Shown here: positions 16,879 through 25,899 of the stretch, one piece after another
How the letters are laid out: each line of letters opens with the position of its first letter
Position numbering within the stretch: the first letter of the stretch is position 1
Assembly (NCBI GenBank): GCA_964528445.1
Contig: CAZGSL010000002.1
Location: 1-64,000, forward strand
Reading direction: 5' to 3'
Length of the DNA stretch: 64,000 nt
Origin: JAXHMM01 sp964528445
GTDB lineage: Bacteria > Bacteroidota > Rhodothermia > Balneolales > Balneolaceae
The notes under the pieces: model-generated
What the model saw: the letters and a program-made list of their open reading frames with translations, nothing else
Database searches by the model: none
What the model was told of the DNA's origin: nothing
Program-made: the position numbers and the translations under genes

Positions 16879-17919
16879 TCAGCCTGCCGCGGTCATTTCA
16901 CTGTATTTGGCAATCCAGTATTCGGCGAGTTTCTCGCCCGAGAGATAGGCGTCTTCCAGCGTATCTCCCATAAAGTAGTCTCCTACCAACGCGAGGGGAG
17001 CCTCTTCCATTTCCAGCTCCATGAAATACTCCTCGAGGGGATTTTCCGCGCTGTAATACTTCCAGAATTTCAGACGGGTCTCCCCGGCAGCCCTCTTCTG
17101 AAGACCGGATATGTCAAGGGCGCGGTCCAGCAGCAGTCCGGTCACCTCCCCGGCATCGGACTGCGCATGTTCGCGGGCAAACTCCGCGGTGGATCGGATC
17201 AGCAGCACGCTGGCGTCGCCGCCCTCTCTTTTGGACGACTCGTTGCCGATCCAGCTGACCGTCCGGTCGTCGCAGGAGATCCCCTTGAACGGGAGCGTTC
17301 CCCCCTCCAGAACGGCCAGCAGGGCGTAACTTGGACGGTACCGCACTTCGTCAATATGGCGGATAATCCGCCGCGCGGGCGTCTCGTCCTGTGCCGTCTG
17401 CAGAATTCCGTAGGCCTCCGGGGCGGGAGGAGCCAGAATGACGGCGTCGCACTCGTACACGGAAATATCGGTCAGGTTGACCATCCAGGCGCGCTTGCGG
17501 CTCCGGTTGGAACCGATAAAGGTCATTCCGCCCGCCTTAACCTCCGTCGTCACGTCGGTCCACCGGCTCAGGTACCGCGCCACCGAGGCCATGCCCTCCG
17601 GGGCGGCGAAGAGGTTGGTGGCGTATTCGTTGGGATTGCTGTCGTGGAGCCGGACTCCGTCGTACAGCCCGAAACCGTGGGCCCAGCTTCGCACCAGGCC
17701 CTCTTCCCGAAGTTCGTCAATGAATTGCCCAAAATCGGGATCGTTGACCTCAAAGTGACTGAACCCGTAGTCGGCGGGAATTCCTCCGAACTCCCGGCTG
17801 GCCAGCTTGCCCCCGGGACGCCTCTTCTTCTCTATCACACGGACCTCGTGTCCGGCAAGCGCCAGTTTCCTTGCCGCCGCCAGGCCGGATATGCCTGCTC
17901 CTACCACTCCTATCTTCAT
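16879..17919 (-). CDS. FAD/NAD(P)-binding oxidoreductase (renalase/COG3380-like)
   Basis: From ATG 17919 the product has 346 residues. The N-terminus is a dinucleotide-binding fold, MKIGVVGAGISGLAAARKL, followed by EKKRRPGGKLASR, the GG motif of flavin amine oxidases. Later landmarks are DYGFSHFEVNDPDF and, near the C-terminus, ALVGDYFMGDTLEDAYLSG, where the FAD ribityl/pyrophosphate contact is expected. This is the architecture of the renalase-like group of small FAD-dependent oxidoreductases. The substrate is unknown. The 5-base gap to the ABC exporter gene suggests a shared transcript, but a functional link is not evident. Confidence 0.8.
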   Translation of the reverse strand: MKIGVVGAGISGLAAARKLALAGHEVRVIEKKRRPGGKLASREFGGIPADYGFSHFEVNDPDFGQFIDELREEGLVRSWAHGFGLYDGVRLHDSNPNEYATNLFAAPEGMASVARYLSRWTDVTTEVKAGGMTFIGSNRSRKRAWMVNLTDISVYECDAVILAPPAPEAYGILQTAQDETPARRIIRHIDEVRYRPSYALLAVLEGGTLPFKGISCDDRTVSWIGNESSKREGGDASVLLIRSTAEFAREHAQSDAGEVTGLLLDRALDISGLQKRAAGETRLKFWKYYSAENPLEEYFMELEMEEAPLALVGDYFMGDTLEDAYLSGEKLAEYWIAKYSEMTAAG

Positions 17920-18004
17920 CGCGTAACTGGTTGTTAAAATATTGGAATTGACTGGTGATCCCTCCCCGGAAAGCATCCGGAACAAAGCGGTTCCCACCTT
18001 CGCC

Positions 18005-19363
18005 TCAAAAGAGCCGAACGCGCGGTTCCACCGCCTCCTTGGAGAGCAGCGCGGGCCAGAAAGCCACGATTTCGCTCGCCTTGGGACGTCCCCCCGCAAA
18101 GCCGGTCACCCCGCTGGGGCCGGTCAGGATCAGCGGGGCCACCTCCTTTCCAAAACGGTCCAGGTCCTCTTTGGATTCCCCCGAAAGGGCCACCCTCAGC
18201 TGAATCTCCTCGTGCTCCTCCTCCATGAGCTCGGGCGTGATCTTCTTTTCGCTGCAGCCGTTCACCCCGACGTACTCCGTCCGGAACTCCTCGTAGCGCA
18301 ATCCCAGCGCGTCCGCCCGGCCCTGCAGGATCTCTCCCGCCTTCACCGCTTTTTTCAAAGCGTCGGGCCAGGAGTAGACCAGCGTGGAGGAGAGCTTGTA
18401 CCCGTCACGGTAGCTGGCGGAGATCTTGTAGGTGTCCGTCTCCGGACGCCCGCTGATACCGTGGACACGCACCCGGTTCTCTCCCTCCTGCTCGAGGCGC
18501 ACCGAGGTGAAGTCGGCGATCACATCGGGGGTGATGTATTCGGACGGATCGCCGATCTCGTAGAGCAGCTGCTCCTTGACGGTCATCTCGCTGACCAGTC
18601 CCCCGCTTCCCTCGTGTTTCGTGACGTAAAACGAGCCGTCGGGACGGGCTTCGATAATGGGAAAGCCGATATTGATAAAATCCTCCACCCTTTCCCAGTC
18701 GGTAAAATTCCCCCCCGATACCTGCGCGCCGCACTCGATGATGTGTCCCGCGATGGTACCGGCCGCAATCTTGTCGTAGTCGTCCATCGACCATCCGAAC
18801 TCGTGAACCATCGGCGCCAGCGTCAGGCCCGTATCGGTGACGCGGCCCGTTACCACAATGTCGGCCCCCTGTCCCAGCGCCTCCACCACCGGCTCGCATC
18901 CGAAATAGACGTTGGCGCTCAACAGCTGCTCCTGAACCGAACGCACCGGTTCCCCGGTCTCCATGTTCTCCAGGGAATGGCCGTCAGCGACCAGCTCGTC
19001 GATGCGGTCCAGGATGTCGTCGCCGTCCACCACCGCCACCGTAACATCGTAGTTCCGTTTCGCGATGAGTTCCAGGAGCGCATCCTTGCAGGATTCGGGA
19101 TTCACCCCTCCCGCATTGCTGATCACCTTCACCCCCGATTCCGCGATTTCCGGAAGAACGGCTTCGATCACATCCACAAAATCCCTCGCATAGCCGTAGG
19201 AGGCGTTGCGCATTTTCTGTTTCTGCATGATCGACATGGTCACTTCCGCCAGGTAGTCCATGACCAGGTAGTCGACGGACCCCTGCTTGACCTGCCGTAC
19301 CGGTGCTTCGGGCAGGTCTCCCCAGAATCCCTGGCCGGAGGCGATGCGTATGGTTTCTTTCAC
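18005..19363 (-). CDS. AtuA-family (DUF1446) protein
   Basis: The product is 452 residues and matches the acyclic terpene utilisation AtuA family along its length: IRIASGQGFWGD at the start, ISNAGGVNPESC, DDILDRIDEL, GADIVVTGRVTDTGLTLAP, ECGAQVSGGNFTDW, and GVTGFAGGRPKASE near the end. AtuA is needed for citronellol and geraniol breakdown in Pseudomonas, but the reaction it catalyses is not established, and most homologues occur without other atu genes. No acyl-CoA carboxylase or small AtuA-related partner is next to it here. It is divergent from the CrtI-like operon and 85 bases upstream of the FAD oxidoreductase. Confidence 0.88.
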   Translation of the reverse strand: MKETIRIASGQGFWGDLPEAPVRQVKQGSVDYLVMDYLAEVTMSIMQKQKMRNASYGYARDFVDVIEAVLPEIAESGVKVISNAGGVNPESCKDALLELIAKRNYDVTVAVVDGDDILDRIDELVADGHSLENMETGEPVRSVQEQLLSANVYFGCEPVVEALGQGADIVVTGRVTDTGLTLAPMVHEFGWSMDDYDKIAAGTIAGHIIECGAQVSGGNFTDWERVEDFINIGFPIIEARPDGSFYVTKHEGSGGLVSEMTVKEQLLYEIGDPSEYITPDVIADFTSVRLEQEGENRVRVHGISGRPETDTYKISASYRDGYKLSSTLVYSWPDALKKAVKAGEILQGRADALGLRYEEFRTEYVGVNGCSEKKITPELMEEEHEEIQLRVALSGESKEDLDRFGKEVAPLILTGPSGVTGFAGGRPKASEIVAFWPALLSKEAVEPRVRLF

Positions 19364-19398
19364 GATATAAATCTGTTAATGCGGTTGTGATTATGACG

Positions 19399-19406
19399 CT
19401 AAGATA
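19399..19406 (-). promoter_or_regulatory. Putative promoter box of the AtuA-family gene
   Basis: TATCTTAG on the minus strand lies 35 nt before the ATG at 19363; TTTC stands about 19 nt further upstream. Confidence 0.35.
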
Positions 19407-19488
19407 AGGGTATCTCCGTTATATTGAAACGCTTCCCCGGGTCGGTCCGCCATCCGGAATCTACCTGCATCTTCTCTCCATTTTCTTG

Positions 19489-19496
19489 TATCTTCC
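19489..19496 (+). promoter_or_regulatory. Putative promoter box of the CrtI-like operon
   Basis: TATCTTCC lies about 50 nt before the ATG at 19546. The same octamer occurs before pgsA. No clear -33 element. Confidence 0.3.
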
Positions 19497-19545
19497 CGCC
19501 GGATTATCTTGCCAGAGACGGCCGGAATCCAATCGCTCCCATGCC

Positions 19546-20970
19546 ATGAACAGCTACGATGCCACCATTGTCGGTGCGGGCCCGAACGGTCTGGCCGCAG
19601 CCATCCGCCTGGCCCGCCAGGGGTGTTCCGTGCTCGTGCTGGAGGCCGCCGGGACCGTAGGCGGGGGCACCAGGACGCAGGAGCTGACGCTCCCGGGATT
19701 CCGGCACGACGTCTGCTCGGCCATTCATCCGCTAGCCGCCGCCTCCCCTTACCTGAGCACGCTTCCCCTCGAAGACCACGGACTGGAGTGGATCATCCCG
19801 ACCGTTCAGCTGGCCCATCCCCTCGAAGGCCGTCCGGCCGCCTGCCTCTATTGCTCTCTCGACCGCACGGCCGAGGAGCTGGAAGAGGACGGATCCGCCT
19901 GGAGGAACCTGGTGGAGCGCCTTGCGGACGAATGGGAGTCGATGGCCCCGGAGCTGCTGTCCCCCTTTTCCCTGCTGCCGGCGCATCCCCTGAAGCTGGC
20001 GGCTTTCGGACTGAAGGCGCTGCGTCCGGGGGAGGGACTGGCCCGGTCCCGCTTCAGAACGGAGCGCGGAAGGGCGCTCTTCGGCGGACTGGCGGCGCAC
20101 AGCCTGCTCTCCCTCGACCGCATCTCCACCTCCGCCATCGGACTGGTCCTGGGGGCGGGCGCCCACGTAAAGGGCTGGCCGATGCCGAAGGGCGGTTCCG
20201 AAAAGATCACCGGGGCGATGTCCTCCTATCTGCGTGAGCTCGGCGGGGAGATCGAGACCGGCCGTCCCGTAGAGAACCTGCGGGATCTGCCGGGAGACGC
20301 ACCGGTGCTCTTTGACCTCACGCCCCGCCAGGTGATGGAGATCGCCGGCGGGGAGCTGCCCCCCTCCTACCGGAGGAGGCTGGAAGCGTTCCGCTATGGG
20401 TCGGGCGTCTTTAAAATGGACCTGGCCCTCGGGGGACCGATTCCCTGGAGCGACGAGCGGTGCCGGCAGGCGGGAACCGTGCATGTGGGGGGAAGCTTGC
20501 GTGAGATTTCCAACTCCGAAAAACAGATCGACGGGGGCGGCCACGCCCGCAAACCGTTTGTCCTGGTGGCCCAGCAGAGCCTCTTTGACGATACCAGGTC
20601 TCCACGGGGGAAACATACCGCCTGGGCCTATTGCCACGTTCCGAACGGTTCCCAAAAGGATATGAGCGAGGCGATTCTCGGGCAGATCGAACGCTTCGCG
20701 CCGCGGTTCCGGGAGCGCATCCTGGAGACCCACACCATGAACACCGCCGAGCTCCAGCGCTACAACATGAACTACATCGGGGGCGACATCAACGGGGGAC
20801 GGCAGGACATCACCCAGCTTTTTCACCGTCCCGCCCGCCTGTTCGACCCCTACCGGATCCCCGGAACCCGCTTTTTTATCTGTTCTTCCTCCACCCCGCC
20901 CGGCGGAGGCGTGCACGGCATGTGCGGGTACCATGCCGCCGGTTCCGCACTCCGCTACCTGGACGGCTGA
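19546..20970 (+). CDS. Phytoene-desaturase-like FAD oxidoreductase (CrtI/PYROXD2 group)
   Basis: From ATG 19546 the product is 474 residues; an ATG-less extension upstream is unlikely. The N-terminus has the Rossmann motif YDATIVGAGPNGLAAAIRLA and VLEAAGTVGGGTRTQEL. The C-terminus ends with a FAD-binding segment FICSSSTPPGGGVHGMCGYH. This places it in the CrtI/carotenoid oxidoreductase superfamily, but the central region and length resemble the PYROXD2-like branch more than true phytoene desaturases. Substrate unknown; carotenoid desaturation cannot be claimed. It leads an operon with a decarboxylase (27-base gap) and an M28 peptidase (16-base gap). Confidence 0.8.
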   Translation: MNSYDATIVGAGPNGLAAAIRLARQGCSVLVLEAAGTVGGGTRTQELTLPGFRHDVCSAIHPLAAASPYLSTLPLEDHGLEWIIPTVQLAHPLEGRPAACLYCSLDRTAEELEEDGSAWRNLVERLADEWESMAPELLSPFSLLPAHPLKLAAFGLKALRPGEGLARSRFRTERGRALFGGLAAHSLLSLDRISTSAIGLVLGAGAHVKGWPMPKGGSEKITGAMSSYLRELGGEIETGRPVENLRDLPGDAPVLFDLTPRQVMEIAGGELPPSYRRRLEAFRYGSGVFKMDLALGGPIPWSDERCRQAGTVHVGGSLREISNSEKQIDGGGHARKPFVLVAQQSLFDDTRSPRGKHTAWAYCHVPNGSQKDMSEAILGQIERFAPRFRERILETHTMNTAELQRYNMNYIGGDINGGRQDITQLFHRPARLFDPYRIPGTRFFICSSSTPPGGGVHGMCGYHAAGSALRYLDG

Positions 20971-20997
20971 AACGAATCGAACCAAAAGGCAGACGAT

Positions 20998-22422
20998 ATG
21001 GACGCAAAGGAATTTCGCGAGCAGGCGCACCGCATGGCCGACTGGATGGCCGACTATTTTGAAGAGGTGGAGGAGTACCCGGTCAAACCCGGGGTGAGCC
21101 CGGGCGACATCCTGGGGCAACTGCCCGAACACCCGCCCGAACAGGGGGAATCGTACGACGAGATCTTCGGGGACTTCCGCGAGATCATCATGCCTGGAAT
21201 GACCCACTGGGAGAGTCCTCGTTTCATGGGGTACTTTCCCGCCAACAAAAGCTACCCGTCGGTGCTGGCCGAAATGCTGACCGCAGCCCTGGGAGCCCAG
21301 TGCATGAGCTGGGTGACCTCCCCCGCCGCCACGGAACTGGAGGAACGGGTCATGGAGTGGCTCAGGGAGCTGTGCGGGCTGCCCGAAACGTTTACCGGGG
21401 TTATCCAGGATACCGCCTCCACCGCCACCCTCTGCGCCCTGTTGATGGCCCGGGAGAGGGTCACCAATTTCGGCGTCAACGAAGAGGGGCCGGACGGCTT
21501 TCCGCCCATGACCGTTTACTGCTCCACCGAAACCCACTCCTCGATCGAAAAAGATGCCAAAATAGCCGGCTACGGAAAAAAGTACCTCCGGAAGGTGGCC
21601 GTGGATTCCGAATTCGCCATGGACCCGGCGGCGCTCGAGGAGACGCTGAGGGAGGATCTCGAACGGGGCCTCCGCCCCGCCTGCGTCGTCGCCACCCTGG
21701 GCACCACCGGCTCCACCGCCGTTGATCCCCTGAAGAAGATCGCGGAGATCTGCAGCCGGTACGAGGTGTTCCTGCACGTGGACGCCGCCTACGCGGGTAC
21801 CGCCCTTCTGCTGCCGGAGAAGCGGGAGATGGCCCGCGGATTGGAGTCGGCCGACTCCTACGTCTTCAATCCCCACAAGTGGATGTTTACCAACTTTGAC
21901 TGTTCGGCCTTTTACGTGCGGGACGAAGCCCTGCTGGTGCGAACGTTTGAGATCCTGCCCGAATACCTCAGGAGCTCCGAGGAGAAACGCGTGAAAAACT
22001 ACCGGGACTGGGGCATCCAGCTCGGGAGACGCTTCCGGGCGCTCAAACTCTGGTTTGTGATCCGCAGTTTCGGCGCCGAGGGACTCCGGCGAAAGATTCG
22101 CCGCCACCTGGAGCTCGCCGGTGAGCTGAAGGAGACCATCGAAGACGACGAGGATTTCGAGCTGCTCGCGCCGGTGCCGCTGAACACCCTCTGTTTTCGA
22201 TACCACCCGCCCCACATCGACGACCCGGACAAACTGGAGGAGCTGAACCGGAAGCTGCTGGAGCGGATCCAGCAGAGCGGCGAGCTGTTCATCACCCACA
22301 CGAAACTGGACGGTATATTTACGCTGCGCCTGGTGGCCGGCAACACACGCCTGGAAAAACGACACCTGGAGGAGGCCTGGACCCTGCTTCGGGAAACTAC
22401 CGAATCGCTCACCAACCGCTAA
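20998..22422 (+). CDS. Group II PLP-dependent amino-acid decarboxylase (aromatic-L-amino-acid type)
   Basis: The product is 474 residues, typical of aromatic amino-acid decarboxylases. Motifs follow the family closely: MTHWESPRFMGYFPA near 68-82, cofactor-stacking His180 (STETHSS), Asp262 (HVDAAYAGTA) and Schiff-base Lys294 (NPHKWMFTNFDCSAF). The mobile-loop Tyr expected in decarboxylases is kept (LPEYLRSS); plant and insect aldehyde synthases change it to Phe. So decarboxylation of an aromatic amino acid such as tryptophan, tyrosine or DOPA is predicted, in the cytoplasm. The substrate cannot be read from sequence. Its partners in the operon are an FAD oxidoreductase and a peptidase. Confidence 0.88.
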   Translation: MDAKEFREQAHRMADWMADYFEEVEEYPVKPGVSPGDILGQLPEHPPEQGESYDEIFGDFREIIMPGMTHWESPRFMGYFPANKSYPSVLAEMLTAALGAQCMSWVTSPAATELEERVMEWLRELCGLPETFTGVIQDTASTATLCALLMARERVTNFGVNEEGPDGFPPMTVYCSTETHSSIEKDAKIAGYGKKYLRKVAVDSEFAMDPAALEETLREDLERGLRPACVVATLGTTGSTAVDPLKKIAEICSRYEVFLHVDAAYAGTALLLPEKREMARGLESADSYVFNPHKWMFTNFDCSAFYVRDEALLVRTFEILPEYLRSSEEKRVKNYRDWGIQLGRRFRALKLWFVIRSFGAEGLRRKIRRHLELAGELKETIEDDEDFELLAPVPLNTLCFRYHPPHIDDPDKLEELNRKLLERIQQSGELFITHTKLDGIFTLRLVAGNTRLEKRHLEEAWTLLRETTESLTNR

Positions 22423-22438
22423 CTCAACCGATGCATCC

Positions 22439-24715
22439 ATGAAACGTTTCATCGCCCTGCTGCTCCTGACCTCAGCCGTCTGGTACGGCTTCCACATGGC
22501 CAATCCGCCGGCGCCCAAATCCGTTGAGGCGCCGGAGACGGAGTTCTCGGCGGCGCGCGCCTTCGAACATGTACAGAACCTCTCTCGCGCACCTCATCCC
22601 CTGGGAACGCCCGAACATGAAAACGTCCGTGAGTATATCGTCCGTACCCTGGAAGGGATGGGGGTGGATCCTGAAATCCACTCCGGCATCGCCTCCAGCA
22701 GATATTTTGGCGGGGCCGCCCATGCCCGGAATATTTTTGCACGCATCGAGGGAAGCGATCCCGAAAACACCGTGATGCTGATGGCCCATTACGACTCCGT
22801 CCCCAACTCCCCCGGCGCGGCAGACGACGGCTCGGGGGTGGCGGCCATCCTGGAGACCGTCAGGGCCCTTCAGGCCGGGGATGCCCCGAAAAACAACGTC
22901 TGGATCCTGCTGACCGACGGGGAGGAGAGCGGGCTCCTCGGCGCCGAATATTTTGTCGACCACCATCCCGGTGCCGGGGAGGTGGACCTGGTGCTGAACG
23001 TGGAGGCACGGGGCAGCAGCGGATCCTCGTTCATGTTTGAGACCAGCACTCCCAATCGCTCCCTGATTCCCCACTTCGCCCGGGCCGCCCCCTACCCGGC
23101 CGCCAATTCTCTCATCTACACCTTCTACCAGATGCTGCCCAACGATACCGACCTGAGCGTTACACGGGATGCGGGGCTCGGCGGACTCAATTTTGCGTTT
23201 GCGGAAGACCATCTTAACTACCACACCATGCAGGACAACGCCCAGAACCTCTCCCTCTCCTCCCTGCAGCATCACGGGGAGAACCTGCTGCCGGTCACCC
23301 GCTATTTCGCCGGCCGTTCGTTCGACCTCACTTCCGGCGGGGAGATGGTCTACTTCAACGGCCTGGGCGGCGGACTCGCCCACTATCCGGCTTCCTGGTC
23401 CTTTCCGCTGGCGATGGCGCTGGCCGCGGGATTTCTCCTCTACCTGGTCTTCCTCCTGCGCACGGGGCGGCTGGGAGTCGGCCGCTGGCTGGGATCTTCC
23501 GCCCTCTTCCTGCTGCTGGTCGCGGCGGGTGCCGCGATCACCCGGTACGGGTGGAACTTCATCGCCGGACTGCATCCGCAGTACCAATGGCTGAACCAAG
23601 GCGAGGTCTATCCCCACGCATGGTACCTGGTCGCCTTCTCCGCGCTCATGCTTCTGCTGCTGGTGGCGCTCTTCGGCTGGATGCAGAAACGCTGGGGCGG
23701 GGAGACCCCGCTCTCGGGTGCGTTCACCGTCTGGATCGTCCTCGGGGGCGTCACCGCCTGGTACCTTCCCACCGCGTCCTACCTGTTCACCTGGCCCGCC
23801 CTGCTGGGACTGGCCGGCTGGATCGCGCTGGGTGATTCCGTAACCGAGCGTTCCTGGCGTACGCTGGGTTTTCTTTTCCTTGGACTGCTGGCCGCCCTCT
23901 ATATGGTCCCTCCCTACATTCAGTTCATACAAACCATGATGACCACCGGCATGCTTTTCGTCAGCATGAGCCTGCTGCTCCTGCTCGGGGGACTCTGCTG
24001 GGGGCTGCTGCATTACATCTGCGGGGGAGAGGAAAAACGGTGGGCGGCCGGCCTCCTGCTGGTCTCCCTGATCGCCTTCGGCGGAGCCAGTCTTCACTCC
24101 GGATTTGACGAAGAGCATAAAAAGCAGAACAGCCTTCTTTACCTTTCCGACCTCGACCGCGGGGAAGCCTGGTGGATGAGCCGGGATCCGGCGCCGGACT
24201 CATGGACCCGGCAGTTCCTCGGCGAGGATCCCGCCCGGGGGACTCCAGGCGATTTTACCGACACGGGCGGCAGAGGCGAGCCGATGCACACCTCCGCCCG
24301 GTATGTGCCCGGCGACACCGTCGCTGTTGAGATCCTCAAATTTGCCGCGGACAGCGGGAGGACCCACCTGAACGTCCGTTCGCCTAACGGTATCATGCTC
24401 CATATGGTCCGGACCGACGGGGGAAATTTCCATAACCTGCGCATAGCCGGCAGCGTTGTCGGGGAAGACGAAAGGGAGTCGCTGCAAAGGCTCGTCTATT
24501 ACGGGAATCTATCCGAGGGCGTGGATATCAGGTTCTCCGCGCTTGCAGGCGACTCCCTGGGGATAGCCTTCGAAGTTCTCAAACCGGGTTTCCCCCCCAG
24601 CCTGGAGGAAGCGTACCGGCCGCGTGAGCCGTTTATGATGCCGGTATCCAACGGTGCGACGGATGCCACGATGTTGAGAAGGACGCTCCTGCTGGCCCCG
24701 GGCGGAAGCGATTAA
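22439..24715 (+). CDS. M28-family metallopeptidase with multiple membrane helices
   Basis: The product is 758 residues. One N-terminal hydrophobic segment precedes an M28 aminopeptidase domain facing the periplasm: His117 and Asp119 (MAHYDSVPNS), bridging Asp129 (AADDGSG), catalytic Glu162-Glu163 (TDGEESGLLGAEYF), Glu189 (NVEARGSSG) and a late His in NYHTMQD. About eight membrane helices follow (roughly 315-560), then a soluble C-terminal domain of about 190 residues. The layout resembles the ER peptidase Fxna/ERMP1 and bacterial relatives. It should trim N-terminal residues from peptides. It overlaps the convergent DUF971 gene by 4 bases. Confidence 0.88.
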   Translation: MKRFIALLLLTSAVWYGFHMANPPAPKSVEAPETEFSAARAFEHVQNLSRAPHPLGTPEHENVREYIVRTLEGMGVDPEIHSGIASSRYFGGAAHARNIFARIEGSDPENTVMLMAHYDSVPNSPGAADDGSGVAAILETVRALQAGDAPKNNVWILLTDGEESGLLGAEYFVDHHPGAGEVDLVLNVEARGSSGSSFMFETSTPNRSLIPHFARAAPYPAANSLIYTFYQMLPNDTDLSVTRDAGLGGLNFAFAEDHLNYHTMQDNAQNLSLSSLQHHGENLLPVTRYFAGRSFDLTSGGEMVYFNGLGGGLAHYPASWSFPLAMALAAGFLLYLVFLLRTGRLGVGRWLGSSALFLLLVAAGAAITRYGWNFIAGLHPQYQWLNQGEVYPHAWYLVAFSALMLLLLVALFGWMQKRWGGETPLSGAFTVWIVLGGVTAWYLPTASYLFTWPALLGLAGWIALGDSVTERSWRTLGFLFLGLLAALYMVPPYIQFIQTMMTTGMLFVSMSLLLLLGGLCWGLLHYICGGEEKRWAAGLLLVSLIAFGGASLHSGFDEEHKKQNSLLYLSDLDRGEAWWMSRDPAPDSWTRQFLGEDPARGTPGDFTDTGGRGEPMHTSARYVPGDTVAVEILKFAADSGRTHLNVRSPNGIMLHMVRTDGGNFHNLRIAGSVVGEDERESLQRLVYYGNLSEGVDIRFSALAGDSLGIAFEVLKPGFPPSLEEAYRPREPFMMPVSNGATDATMLRRTLLLAPGGSD

Positions 24716-25089
24716 TCTTTCTTCGCCCCTTCCGGGAAGCACGACGCGCAGGGACATAGTTCGCGGAGCGTCTCCCACTGGTACATGCCGTTGCTGTGCC
24801 CGTCGCTCCAGTGTATGCGGATGGCGTGATTGCCGATCCGGTCAATCTCCTCCACCGTATAGGTGCGGTTCGGCTCCACATGAAAGAGGGAGCGGTCAAA
24901 CTGCCCCATCTCCCCATGTCCCCCGCGGCACATCACGCAGGGGCAATTCTTCCGGAGGCCAAACAGCGAATAGACCGAGTGGTGGCCGTCCCTCCACGTG
25001 ACGTGCATTTCGCCTTCGGAATTGCGCACTTCCAGCTCTCGGGGTCGATTCTCTTTTTTCACGGCACGGGATTTGGCGGGAATGAACAA
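24712..25089 (-). CDS. DUF971 (GBBH-like N-terminal domain) protein
   Basis: The product is up to 125 residues. It contains RELEVRNSEGEMHVTWRDGH, LRKNCPCVMCRGG, IHWSDGHSNGMYQWETLREL and CPCASC, the pattern of DUF971 with two WxDGH-type repeats and paired cysteines that may bind iron or zinc. Homologues are often near Mrp/ApbC-type or iron-sulfur genes; no such partner is adjacent here. The frame opens with TTG at 25089; a GTG at 25062 (giving KKENRPRELEV) is an equally good start. Function unknown. Confidence 0.8.
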   Translation of the reverse strand: MFIPAKSRAVKKENRPRELEVRNSEGEMHVTWRDGHHSVYSLFGLRKNCPCVMCRGGHGEMGQFDRSLFHVEPNRTYTVEEIDRIGNHAIRIHWSDGHSNGMYQWETLRELCPCASCFPEGAKKD

Positions 25090-25108
25090 ACATAAGATAG
25101 CGGACTTG

Positions 25109-25139
25109 TTGCATTGATTCCATCCACCATCTAATTTTG
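25109..25139 (+). promoter_or_regulatory. Promoter of the small membrane-protein gene
   Basis: TTG at 25109-25111 and an exact TAnnTTTG (TAATTTTG, 25132-25139) are 20 nt apart; the ATG is at 25170, leaving a leader of about 25 nt. Confidence 0.5.
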
Positions 25140-25169
25140 GGCCGTCTAACCGTCCCCGATATCTTCGCC

Positions 25170-25880
25170 ATGATGATGCTGCTCATAATCCTGCTGGCCG
25201 CCCTCTTCCTGCTCGCCCTCTGGGGCGGCCGCCGGAGGCTGCTCAGGCTGGAGCATCTCAGCAAACGCAGGGTAGCCGGCGGACTGCTGGCAGCGATGGC
25301 CGGGCTGCTCCTCTTATCGCTGGCCTACTGGGGCGATATTCTCTCACGGCAGGCGACCGCCCGGATTACCATGGGACTCTACACGGCCGTTTCCGGCTAT
25401 TTCTTTGGTTTCGGCCTGCGGCTGTTCGGGCTGCGCGGGGAAGCGGGGAAGGTGCGCTACGCATTTCGATCGTTCTGGTCCGAGGGCGCTCCCGGCCTGA
25501 TCGCCGGACTCCTGTTTCTCTACGGGGTCTATCGCACCGGGCTGATCTCCTGGGGGCCTTTCACGGGCATCGGAATCACATCGGGACTCTCCCTGCTGGG
25601 TTTCGCCTTCTGGGGATGGAACGTGCGCATCGTGCCGGAGTTCCGGCGGTCCGGTATCCTGCTCCTGGACCAGTTCGTAGCATGGGAAAGGGTGGTGGCA
25701 TTCGAGTGGAAGGGTGAGGAGACCCTTCAGATCGACTATGAAAACAGGCGCGGCAGCCTGAGCGACTTCCGTACCTATATACCTGCAGGCGACCGGAAAC
25801 AGGTGGAGAGGCTTCTCAGGGAGAAAATCCGGGAACACCGCGAGCAGAGGCCGGAAACGCCGGGCGCAACAGAAGCGTAG
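25170..25880 (+). CDS. Membrane protein of unknown function
   Basis: From ATG 25170 the product has 236 residues; the frame opens earlier with a TTG that lies inside the promoter. There are about five hydrophobic segments (about 1-20, 38-58, 68-90, 105-125, 130-155), with short positively charged loops, and a soluble C-terminal domain of about 75 residues ending in a basic, Glu-rich tail (REKIREHREQ). The C-terminal part, with LDQFVAWERVVAFEWKGEE, looks like the PH-like beta domain found after membrane helices in DUF5673-type proteins; that assignment is tentative. It is convergent with the CoA-binding gene. Confidence 0.65.
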   Translation: MMMLLIILLAALFLLALWGGRRRLLRLEHLSKRRVAGGLLAAMAGLLLLSLAYWGDILSRQATARITMGLYTAVSGYFFGFGLRLFGLRGEAGKVRYAFRSFWSEGAPGLIAGLLFLYGVYRTGLISWGPFTGIGITSGLSLLGFAFWGWNVRIVPEFRRSGILLLDQFVAWERVVAFEWKGEETLQIDYENRRGSLSDFRTYIPAGDRKQVERLLREKIREHREQRPETPGATEA

Positions 25881-25899
25881 TCCTTCCCGGATGCCCCGG

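Noticed and set aside
19546..20970. Calling this gene phytoene desaturase
   Set aside because: Only the superfamily FAD motifs match; the central region looks like the PYROXD2 branch, and there is no crtB nearby.
19732..22518. 928-residue minus-strand ORF
   Set aside because: Runs antisense through two well-recognised genes (CrtI-like and decarboxylase); composition rich in Gly, Arg, Pro and His, typical of shadow frames.
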